Assembly (NCBI RefSeq): GCF_014356525.2
Contig: NC_052514.1
Location: 4,007,054 to 4,071,053 of the forward strand
Length of the DNA: 64,000 bases
Direction of reading: 5' to 3'
Origin: Nilaparvata lugens
Taxonomy: Eukaryota; Arthropoda; Insecta; Hemiptera; Delphacidae
Shown piece after piece: positions 33,601-45,600 of the stretch (within the stretch, counting starts at the first letter, position 1; the number at the start of each line of letters is the position of its first letter). Both the position numbers and the translations under genes were made by a program. Under the pieces are notes generated by a model. That model saw only the letters and a program-made list of their open reading frames with translations. It was not told the DNA's origin and did no database searches.

Positions 33601-36600
33601 ACAATCTCTACTCAAATGATCCACATCAAGACAATGAAAACAACAAAACTTCCCTTTAATCAAACAATAACGATCCCAAGGAGTCATTTTCAAGAAACTA
33701 GCACAATCTACTAACCGATGACCCGGTTTTGAGCACTTCAGACAATTGGGCTTTTTACTAGATGCATCGTTAGATGAATCATTAGATTGAACCACAAACA
33801 CCTTTGATTTATTATCCTTTTTGTGCCTCATATTAAACGATTCAGTCTGTTTCTCATCAGAAGGAAGAGTCTTAATTTGCTTTTCAATGAACTTGACATA
33901 ATCGGTATAAGTTGGCATAGCCTTGTCACGGATGGCCGATTCAAAATTTCTACGAGAACTTGGATCCAGCAATCTCAAGCCATGATAGAGGAATATCGAG
34001 TCTGACAAATCAGTGAGTCGCAATCTCTTCACTGCATTGATTGAACTGCAAAACCCATCCAAAATCGCAATTCAACCTGCCTTTGATTCTGATTTTATTG
34101 GACGAAATTCAAAAATTTGTTTGAAATAGGCATCGACTTGCGCCCGTGGATCGCTATAGCGGGTCAATAATGCCTGCCAAATTATTTGATAATTATTAGC
34201 CAATGGTGGCAAATGACGACAAATATTTGCTGCTTGTCCAGTAAGTCTACTTACAAGATATTGGACCTTCTGCTGATCGTTCAAACTCTTGTTGTCATGT
34301 ACCAATGCCTTAAATGCCTCAAACACCGACCATTGAGTCTGGTTCCCATCAAATTTCGGAAGGTCGATTTTAGGCAGTACCGACTCGGACATGACCGGCT
34401 GTGCACTAGCTGCTGTAGCTGCCGTAGATTGAGAAATAGCATCAGTCGCCTCTTTCTGTTTGAGAGTGTTAGCCGCTACTTCAATATACTGAAACAGATC
34501 TAGATGTGAGTCGTTGAATGCTACAACATGGTCTTTATTCAACTCAAGTTCCAACTCATTAACCACTAATTCTGTCTTTTCAAAATCCGAAATGGTCTGA
34601 GACACCCGAGGATACAAGATTGAAAATTGCTCAGCAACTTTTGGATCAGAGACATTTTTAGACAGGTCATAAATTTTTTGCAATCTGGCATACAATTGTT
34701 CCAGTTTAGCGCGATGCACCCTGATTTGTTTCTGTAATTTTTCCTCCATCTTGAACTCATACACAAAACAATTCAGCCCTGACAATACAAACAGTAAAAA
34801 AAAACAAGAATGAGTTCAAAACTAAATGGAAGGAAGAATCACGACTAGTAAGTTATCAAAGTTGAACTTTGATTATCAATTCACAAGATAAGTTACTGCT
34901 GAAGACAAAACTATATGATTAGATAATGTTCTTCCAACAACTCACAAACAAACAATAACTTGTTGAATTGAACAAACAAATTCATGCTGTGATTAACCTT
35001 CACTAACATGTATAACAAAATGGACAATACAAATTCCAACAAACAAATTCCCGAAAAAGAGCACAATGAGCCTAGTTTCAGGAAAATTACAATTTTAACT
35101 GAAATAAATTTAATTTCAGACAAATACAAATTGACAAGAAACCTTGCTCTAGAACAAGGCTACAACAAACTTAAGTTGAGCATAGATCAGACCATTCTCA
35201 ACATGCCAACATTGGACAAATACGAAACTGCTTAAATCCAATGTGTGTGAATTAATCAATAAATTACAAATTTAAATTCATTCCGGCCTGGCAGGATCAA
35301 AAATGTTCTGTACAAAGCTCAGGCTAGAGCTACTAGAGGACTGTAATTTACTATTTAAATAATCAAATACAAACAAGGGGCAAAATTTAATCTTCAATTT
35401 GAGCCAGGTTATTTGTACAGCTAAACTCTGCATTAATGAACAATAAAAAAGAGCAAAAACTCACCAGATTTAATCCAAGCTTAACTACTTGCCCTTTCAA
35501 GCCTTTATTAGGTGTTTTGGTCAGGTTCAGGGTGGGATGAAAATCTGGGAATAAAACAGGTCTGGCTTCCGGGCTGTCTTTCGTTGATTCTGTGTTCAAC
35601 TTGCAGGCTATGTTCGAACAAAGCTCAAACTGATTCTTTATAAATTCAAATCCGATTCAAATTAATTCAATTCAACACTATTTACACTGTTATACTCATA
35701 ATTCACACACACTACACTCAAACAATTATCTACAAGAAATTTCCGATTGAAATTACATGACAAAAATACAAACTCGGTCTTCACAACAACGGGGACGAGA
35801 CAAGACAAGAGAATGGACGAAACAATAATGACTGGGGTTTTTTTTTCTCGACAAGCCAAAACAGCTGGACGGTCGGCACTGGTGCCAACAAGCCTGCTAT
35901 TGGCAGAACTGTAGTCAGGGATTTGGTGCTACAATTTGAATGCTCTGGCCAGACCAGTAAATATTGACAACAGGGTAAACAGCTAGATGGAAATCCAGAA
36001 TTTTATTTGGATTATCGTTTAATAATAATTATTAAGTCATTAGCATTTGAATAATTGCAATATCTCAGTAATTTCCATCTGCAACAAATAAAAATACTCC
36101 GAGGAGAACGTTTACTCCGCGAGTCGAGTATTATTACTTCAGTTATTGGAGAGTACCTACTATTTATTTGTCCATTTATTGTTCGAATTGTATGAAATAT
36201 CATGTTTTGCAGCTAATAATGCACCTATGGCGACCCATACCACACTATGTTTTCTGGAATGTGGATATAATCGATAATTTCACGGCGCTGGTCACATTCC
36301 AAGCGGCGCAAATTGTTGGCTGGCTGATTATCTATCTCATGTCCATGTTTCATAATCCGGCCGAAATTATTGGAGTCAAACAGGTAATACTATAAGAATG
36401 TTACTTCTACTTGTATCAAACATACAATAGATAATTCAATTCAATTCAATTTTTTTCCTTCTGAATACAATTCAAAGCAGTTGAATCTTGAGCAATAAAG
36501 CTTGTACAATTCAAGAAACGATATAATATACTTAATAAAAACAAACAACAAAATATAGAACTATACTAGACAATAAAACTCTTGAGCAATCACAATTTTA

Positions 36601-39600
36601 TTCTTGTATAAAATTCTTGTATCAGATAGGAAAGAGCTTACATAGGCAACAAAGGCCTGTGCGTAAGCTCGAGTTATCATAACAATATGCGTTATATCTA
36701 TAGTTATAAAGAGAGATCTCAATTTTTATTAACTACATTAAAATAACTTTCAATGATGAATCTATAATTCCCATCTATTAAGAAGGGATAAAAAAGTGGA
36801 AAACTAAATTATAAATAACTTTAAATTCATAAATAAAAGATGATGAAAACCAAGGAATAGCGAGGAAGGCTACAATTTAAATAACAAATTCAAGTCAGAT
36901 AATTACAATATACGTGGAAGTTTTGCATATTTCCAAAAAGTATGGCTTTGGATAACAACTAACGAATGGTATAGTTTTTTGGGAACGCGCCAACCAAGCT
37001 CCCCGTCAGCGGAGCTCCTTTTAAAACCACTTTCGAGGTGATTGGTTGACGGCGTCAGCCGAGCTCCTGAGAGATGAGCTTGGCTGACGGGGAGCTTGGT
37101 TGTCATGGGCGTGCAAGGAGCTTGTCGTCTAAGGTTCCGACAACCAGTCCCCTCCTAACAAGTAGGGAATTGGCTGTCGGGGAGACTCGTTGACGCCAGC
37201 GTGCAATGAGCTTGGTTGTCGTCACCGAACCCGACAATCAAGCTCCTCGAACGCACACGTTTGAGTGCCGGAGTTTTCGCGAGTAAACTGACATATATTT
37301 TCTGCACTTACTCAATGGATTCTGGAACAGTCTTCAAATTATGAATGGACGAATTGTAACAATAGGCCTATATGCTACCAGTATATTATATTAATGCCAC
37401 TTAATACGTTGAAAGCTGAACAGAATTCAATAAACTTCTGTCCACGAAATACGAGTTTATTCACTACCTCCCTGAAAAAAGCCGTAGTGCATTCGTGAGA
37501 CGTCAGCACAGGTAGGGCTCCTACACAAAATAGTTATTTGTATATCTAGAGTGAAAAGTACAACTTTTTCTCCCTGAGGGGAAAAGTTTGAAGCCCGAGG
37601 CGAAGCCGAGGGCAACAATTTTCCTGAGGGAGAAAAAGTATTTTTCGTTCATGATGTACACAACATTTTTCCTCCATCTACATTTTTTTATAGAAACTGC
37701 AAATAATATCATTTTAATAACTTACGTATTGATGACAATGTTTCCTAACAACATAACCTAAAATGTAAAACCTAAAAACCGGTTGGCTGATTGGCACTGC
37801 CGATTGCGCTATCTATCGGCAAAAGTTGTAACAATTATATCAGCTGAGCGGCTACCAAAAATGGCTGACTCCAGATCACGTGTTTCAGATTTGAATTGCA
37901 GATCAAAAATATTTGTTGGCTGGTATTTTGACTTGAATAAAATATTTTTTAAATTGTATAAATTTTTATCGTCTACAAATATTAAGAATATAATATCATA
38001 CAAACATATATTTCATGAGTTGATCAAATTTCTTTTTGTGGTATTGAATTCAGTTGACTCAATGACAGACACCTCTATTATGCTTTCTCATCTGAGCTTA
38101 GACCTTCTAACCTATTACAATGTGAGTTTTTGAAATAGAGATGCTTCCTATGTTATTTAAATGGAGTCACTTTTCCTCCCTAGGGAGTTTTTCAGTTTTT
38201 TACTACCAAGAGCGAAAAAGTGACACTTTAGTATTATGTTTCAGGGAGTAAAGTAAGTACTTTAGACAGTAGGTGGAGGAAAAGAAATTCTTTGATCTCA
38301 TCTGATCTATATCAGCTAGTGTTTCTATCGGTGTAGGAGTCCTACATTTGCTGACGTCACACGAATGCACTACGGCTTTGTTTACGGAGGTAGTGGTGTA
38401 TTCCCTTACAATATCTAAAAAGCTGAGTTTGGAAAAACAACCCATATCTTGCATTCAAAACTTGGGTACAGTTTGAACTTGCTTCTCTCGCTTGTTCTTT
38501 TGAAATGTAGCTCTTGGATAAGAACATAAAAATATGAACCAATACCTTAGCTGAACCTCTTTATGAAGTTTGAACTATTGGTTCTTGAAAAATATGATAT
38601 AACTCATCAAAAAGCAATGAATGACTGGGAAAACCAGGCGTGATTTGAGGACTGTTCCAAAATCAATTGAGTAAGTGCATTATGTCAGTTTACTCGCGAA
38701 AATTGCGGCACTTGAAAGTGAGCGTGCCAGGAGCTTGGTTGTCGTCACCGATTTGTTACACCGATTTGTTTCAAGGTTTGTTACACCTTGGTCAAATCTT
38801 GTAACAAACCTTGGTTAACAACCAAGTTGTCTGGTTTGAATAAACAACCAAGTCGTCTGGTTTGAACAACCAACCAAGCCGTCTGGTTCGGTGACGACAA
38901 CCAAGCTCCTTGCAAACTGGCGTCAACGAGTCTCACGGCAGCCAATCCCCTACTGGTTAGGAGGGGACTGGTTTTCGGGACCGTAGACGACAACCAAGCT
39001 CCCCGTCAGTCAAGCTCCTCTCCCAGGAGCTCGGCTGACGCCGTCAAACAATTCCCTCGAAAGTGGGTTCGAAAGGAGCTCAGCGTGGTTGGCGCGTTCC
39101 CATTTCAATAATCAATGAAGCTTATGAGTGGTTTCCATTGGATTTTTCAGCTATGTTTACATAAGAATTGATCACTCATGTACCCTCATGAGGCAGCCAC
39201 AAAACTATATAATTGGAGAAAAATGTGAAATATTCTCATAGTTTATCAGAGATTGACAATGGTGTAATAACCGAAACCGGTCTTTCTAAGTATCAATAAA
39301 TCTGTGGTTTTTGACAATTTCTTAGTCTTTTTCATTCAATATGAATAATTACCACAATATCAACTTCTCAAGTACACAAAAAGTGAAATATTCTGCCGCC
39401 ATCATCATCTTGGCAACAAAGCATTTCAGGACTCATGTTTTCTGGAACTTTTCCTCTATTTTTATGTGAGAAAACACCTTACAAAGCTTGTCGGTCTATT
39501 TCAGAAACATTCTGTATATTCAATTCCTTATTGTGTGATGTAAATTAATTGACGTAGAATAATATTGGACAAAGGGCTCGTGGAAGACCCCGGCTAGAAT

Positions 39601-42600
39601 ATCTGAAGCAAGTAATTAAAGATCTTGGGATCCAGAGCTACATATAAATGAAAAGCTCAGGACAGAAAACGATGGAAAGTTGCCTACCAATCGAATGATT
39701 AAAGCTGAAGAAGGAGAAGAATTTTTTTTTGTGTAGTTGAGAAGTTGATAATGTGTTTAGGGAAGTTCTTGTCCCAAAGGGAAGTTCAAAGGATGACTCA
39801 AAACTAACAAACTCTCAGAATGATACTCCGTTGATTTCAAATAAATTGGAAATTTATCCCAGTATAGTCTCTGAAGCTTTGTTGGATGGAGATCAAAATT
39901 TTGGAGAAAAAAGCAATAGAAATGTGAGGGAAGTTGGTGATTCTCAACAGAGTTTAAATAAAAATTTAGAAGAAGTCGAATCTAAGAACAGAAATGCTAG
40001 AGAAGTTGATGATAAATCAGCTTTTGAGAGAATTGTTGATCAAAATTCAAACGACGAAAGATTGAAAGATTGAATCCTTCTCTTGGATCCTTGTAAGGTG
40101 GTTTGTAAGGTGGGTCTAATTTACGATTTAAAAGTGCCATCCAATTCATTTGCTTGAACCATCTGTGATCCTTAATATCAGCAGTGCCTCCCCTTAAATT
40201 GCCAAATCTCTTGCTCAAATCCATCTGCAGCATATTCTTCACAAAATCCCTCAGACCTATGCTGAGGTAAAATGCAAGGATCCATGTATTCATATTGAAT
40301 GAAAAAGACTAAGAAATTGTCAAAAACCACAGATTTATTGATACTTAGAAAGACCGGTTTCGGTTATTACACCATTGTCAATCTCTGATAAACTAAAACT
40401 AAATACAAGAGCAGCAGAATTTATACTAGTAGGCGAGTACTGCTATTGGTCAAGGGCATGAACGCCTGCCATTGGCCCAGCTAGACAGTCTCCTCTCACT
40501 CAACGGTGTGACAAAATGGCGGATTAAGCAAGAGAATCGCCATGATAACAAAATTTTACTTTCAGTACAAAATAAGAACCAAGAAAACAAGTGTGAAAGA
40601 TAATAAAACAAATATGTAAATGGAAAAACTATTGACTAATGTTGATTGTGTCTTTCATTTGATATACATTTTCATATCAATTTTCATTGATTTTTTTTCT
40701 CTGTCATGTAACAGGTTTATTTATTAAACATTAAAAAAACATTCAAAATATGGAAAAAAGTCCGTTACACACTTAATTTTCATAAACTAACATGTAGCAT
40801 TCCACTATAGAGTGAGATAAATGGCAATAAACAAGGACATGATGCGACTTTCCAAACCCAACTGTACCATCTTTCAAAGATGTTTCATTTTCCTGGTACC
40901 AAATATTTTTAATATCCTTCCTGAGGAAATAAGGAAGCTGAAAATTTGCAAAAAATTCATCCGTGAAACAAAGTGTTGGCTATGGCTTCATTCATTCACC
41001 TTTGGAAATTGAAAACTTCTTCAGAGTGGTATGCTAAGTAAATAAATTGTCATAAAACCTGAACATTTTTCTTCTTCTTCTTCTTCTTCTTCTTCTTCTT
41101 CTTCTTCTTCTTCTTCTTCTTCTTCTGTCTTATATACTCTTTTCTGCCTTAAAATACCTATTGGTCGATTTATAGATGGTGGCTTCCTCCCTAATGCTCA
41201 CATGAAGTTTATATCACTAAGAAATATTATGTAATGAGAGGAATGCTCTGATGTGTCAATTGTCGAATTTTGATTACTTTGTGAATGTGTGTGTGTATGT
41301 GTCATATCTTTTTCATATGTCCCATTATTCAAACTCATATAAGACAAGGGCATATGGACAAGGGCTTTGCGGAAGCTCTTTTGTGAATAGTATTTTCGTT
41401 TGCATCGGTTCTCACATAAAATATTAAGGTTCATATCCATCATCAGTTAGGTACATCATTTCAAAATGTTCATATGAGTTGTGTAGTTATAAGTTTAAAG
41501 TTAATTTCTATTGTATTATTGATACATTATAATATAGTGTCAAATTAACCTTTCAGAAGTACCTAGTATCTTTAAGGTTGTGCATTCAATATTTTTTTTT
41601 CAAGAAAATTCTTTTTTCTTTTTCTAATCTATTGGATAGGTTCTTAGGACATAATCTATGCAATTTAAAACTGTATAATAAGTACAACATTTCAAGATTA
41701 CAATACAAGACGATCAAGATGGATAATGGGTAAATAAGTTCCTTAAAAAATACAAATAAGAGAAAAAGAAAAAATTGAGTAAAATAAATTTCCTAAATAA
41801 TACAAGGAAGAGAAAGATTAATAATTAGAGCCTATCCTACATGTCAGTTCTAAACTTTCATAAGGAAGTATATTTAATAAAATATAATACAAATGGGACA
41901 TAATTTTGCTCTGAAAAACCTAGTTACCTAATATAATACCTGACAAAAAATAGACATAATTAAAATATGTAATACATGATGAAAAAATATACCGCAAGCA
42001 AACAATTATTTACACTACAATGGATAGATTTTAGAAAAGTTAAGTTTTATCAACAATTTAAAGAGTAGGAAAATAAGCTACTATTTTAACTTCCAAAATT
42101 ATTTCAGAAAAATACAAATTTAAATGACTATGGACAAGATTGGTTAAGATATGCATCATAGAAGAATTTTACTGAACATTACACAAAGACAGGAAAGAAT
42201 CGAAATTTGAAAAGATTAAGGGCCAAGAAAAATAGGCTACAGGAAAGAAAAAAGATACAATTATGGACTCTTACCATACGTAGTATTTACGGTCATTGCT
42301 ATTCTGAATCCCGGCATGACACAGGATTCCTAATCATAACATAGTGCTGGGGAATACCCTTTCATCATGTGATTCACAGTCATCATCTTGTTAATAAGCA
42401 ACTTGAAACAACCTTTGAATACTAACACATCAATGGTGACTTTGTGCTTTGTTTTCTTTAAGAACATGATTTTATTCATGGGTTCGTTTGTTTCAACAAA
42501 GCCATTTTGCTTACAAAAGTCAGTCATGTTCACTAGATAATGCTTTGCATACACCTTTTCAATTTTCAGTTGAAAGTTGAATTCATCAACTTGATTCAAA

Positions 42601-45600
42601 GCAAGATTCATTTTGTTTACATTGTTCCTAACCTCTATAGAAACCTGTCTCATGTAATCATTCACTTTATTTACTGTTTTCCTAACTTTCAATTTGGCAA
42701 TACCACTTTCTTTACTGTTGACTTTCAATAAAGACAACTCCCTACCTACTACATTACTCAATTCTACTATCTCACTAGGATTTACTTTTCAATAACAGTA
42801 ACTAGGCCTACATTATCTGAAACTTGAACTAATTGATCTTGTATCTTAACACTACTATCATCCTGCTTCAATTTGCTTCATCTTCATGATTATCTTTCAA
42901 TGTTTCATATGTATCTTTTAATAGAAGGTTTATACTAACCTGCTCTAATCTAATGCTAGCAAATTCTTGCTTCATCTCATCAAACCTAGCACTTTGATTT
43001 GTTTCAAATTATCAATCTTAGCATTTTGATTTTTAAACATTTGGTCTAACTTAGCATTTTGCTTATCAAACAGTTGTGTTAAGGCAGCTATTAACTCATC
43101 ATCATTTTAATATTTTTCTTATTGTATGCCATTTTGCTAGTCTGCACAGATAATATATTCATTAGGACTTGATCTCTCTTGAAACCGATTTCCCACTCAG
43201 CAGCATCTCATTCATAACCTATCAAGACATCAGCCTACACATAATTTCTATAACCAGGGATTCATGGTGTACCATTTGGGACATATTTATTTTGTAATTC
43301 GGTCCCACCACAGGGGTAACATTTGGGACAATTTGGAGATTCAGTCCCATACCAGGGCGTACCATTTGCCGTGCCACCAATTTCTCCTAAATCGGTTGGA
43401 TAGCATTTTCCACCTATTAACCTAAGGAAAGTTTACGCTCAAAGTAATAGATTCTTGATAAACTATGAATGGATCTATCGCCTATGAATGAGAAATCCAG
43501 TTTTCAGAGCAAACCACTTATAATCTTCAGAAGAATTTTGGCAATTTACAACACAAATCCACAAAGAACAATACCTTACACACTTAAGCATCTAAAATCA
43601 TTACGATCTAAATACTTATCCACTTATGTAGTTGAAAAAACAATGGCTATAGGCTTGTAAACACAAGAAATAATTATAGACAAAAATTAAAACACTATAA
43701 AACTGTTCAAAACTCAATTTAAAACATTAAAATTTCAATTAAATAGAAAAATATTCAGAGACCACAAAACACTTTTCAGTAGCCAGCCACCATTTTTTTT
43801 TAGAGAAGAAGACAAGCTACAAGTCAGAACAAAAACCACATCTCAAAATCAGTGTCGACGTCATGGGACACGTCACCAAAAAATATAAATTACAATTTAG
43901 AATTTACATTTTACATTTGTTCTCATAAAACTTTATTTCGAAACTGTTATTTTAATTTTATATATCCTCTATATGATCTGTTAACTCTGTTAACTCTGTT
44001 TACAGAGTTTGTTTTTTTCGGTGATACCATGGAACAAGCAACACAATTATTTATGATAAATTCTCAGTCAAAAAGTTGTCCGTATATCGATTACTCTGAT
44101 ATTTACTATAAAGTTTTATAGATCTCGAATTGAAGATTCGATTCCAATCGAGAAAAAATGTAATATTACACCGGCAATCGTTTCAAACGAACCGCCATGA
44201 TTTCCTACATGCTTGCCAACTTTCACATTGATATATTTTTCCTGTGATGTTTTACATAAACTTGATTGAAGTGGTGGCAGCTGATGTTCTTTGAAATAGT
44301 TCCCTCGTTTACTGTTCAGAGATTTTATTAAGTGAGCTTGTGAACTGTTAGTGTTATGTTCATGAGATGACTATTCCATAGTTTTATAAAATCATCATGG
44401 AAGTAGTAGTTGGATAAAAACGAAACACAAAAATCACACAAATGTGGAACGGGACAGTGCCAAAACTCAAATCTTCAAAAGCCATTTCCCAAAAATGAGA
44501 TTTTGCCTTATGTGCCCTTTGTCCGGCAAGGTCCTCAATTTCTATTGTATTATTGATACATTATAATATAGTGTCAAATTAACCTTTCAGAAGTACCTAG
44601 TATCTTTAAATTGTTAGTTATAGGTATCTGATGAGATGTTTTGTATTTTGTTGTATTGCTGATGTAAAAAATAAAACTTGAAACCTTGAAGTAATACTTT
44701 TTCACCAGCAGTGAATTCAAATTGATTGATTTTTATTGATTTGTTTCAGTTTTATTACCATGTGACGGGACGCCAAGACCCGGTTTCACTCAAGTCGAGC
44801 AATCTGCAACGTCTGCAAAAACACATCCAGCATCCATCTTTGCTAGGATTTTTCATTGTTTTCTGGGTGTATCCTCTCATGACGTAAGCATTAATCAAGA
44901 AGTCCTCTTCAAATTGTTTATTGTCCATGAAATGACTTGTACAGAAATCTAAATGTTCTTAAGCTGCGTACACATATTCGCGCTTCCAACCCGCACCGAG
45001 CACGCTCCTCCCTCGTACCACCATCGAACCACAGTCGCCCCACCCACGCACCCATCATGAACGTTACGGAAGATGTTAGATCTTCTCGCGTTCCCCGGTC
45101 GAACCACTGTTGCTCCCCGGTCGATCATCAATCGCTCTGCTGGAGTGACGTTCGGTTGCGGAGCAGAGCGAAAGTCTGTACGCACCTATAGACTTACAGA
45201 TTTGATCATTGAACAAATGAGTTCAGTATGAGAGATGAGTTCATGATTAAATTTCCATAATGAGTGTGTTTTAAAATGAGTTAGTAACGAGTGAATGAGT
45301 GAAACTGGATCTCCACATAACAGTTTTATGATTAAAAGTAAACGGCTCAGTGAAAATTAAATTTGCATGAGATCTGATTGGACTATTCTAACTTATCACG
45401 GCTGAGCGAATATGGATAGTCCCATTAGAACATATGGGAATAATATTCTCACTTACCGGTCACTTAAACTGCCACTGATATGTGAGAAGCCTGCTTTATT
45501 ATAGTAAGGGTACGTTTATGTCGGAGCTGTGATAAACGATCCTAGCAACGATGAGAGAAGCGATGCTAGTAGGGAGTAGCGCTCAGCTTCTATCGACTGT

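Larger units (their letters stand above)
29723..35956 (-). mobile_element. BEL/Pao LTR retrotransposon, nearly full length, defective
   Basis: A 6234 bp element in nurim intron 2, antisense to that gene. It has LTRs at both ends beginning TG and ending CA, and a 5 bp target duplication GTAAA at 29718-29722 and 35957-35961. The purine-rich tract before the 3' LTR is at 30377-30390. Internal order on the minus strand is gag, zinc knuckles, aspartic protease, reverse transcriptase, RNase H region and the integrase zinc finger. The integrase catalytic core is absent: after the HHCC finger the sequence runs straight to the 3' LTR. The long reading frame is broken by in-frame stops at 34072, 33388, 32257 and 31399 and a frame change near 30700. 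I count about 15 substitutions between the LTRs (about 2.3%), so insertion was fairly recent. Confidence 0.93.

Noticed and set aside
39753..40073. Plus-strand open frame of 107 codons rich in Asn, Glu and Ser
   Set aside because: No ATG at its start, no recognised domain, and it lies in the insert with the kinase fragment; could be captured exon sequence but not supported.
42540..42731. Plus-strand open frame over the gag-like region
   Set aside because: Antisense shadow of the coiled-coil coding stretch.
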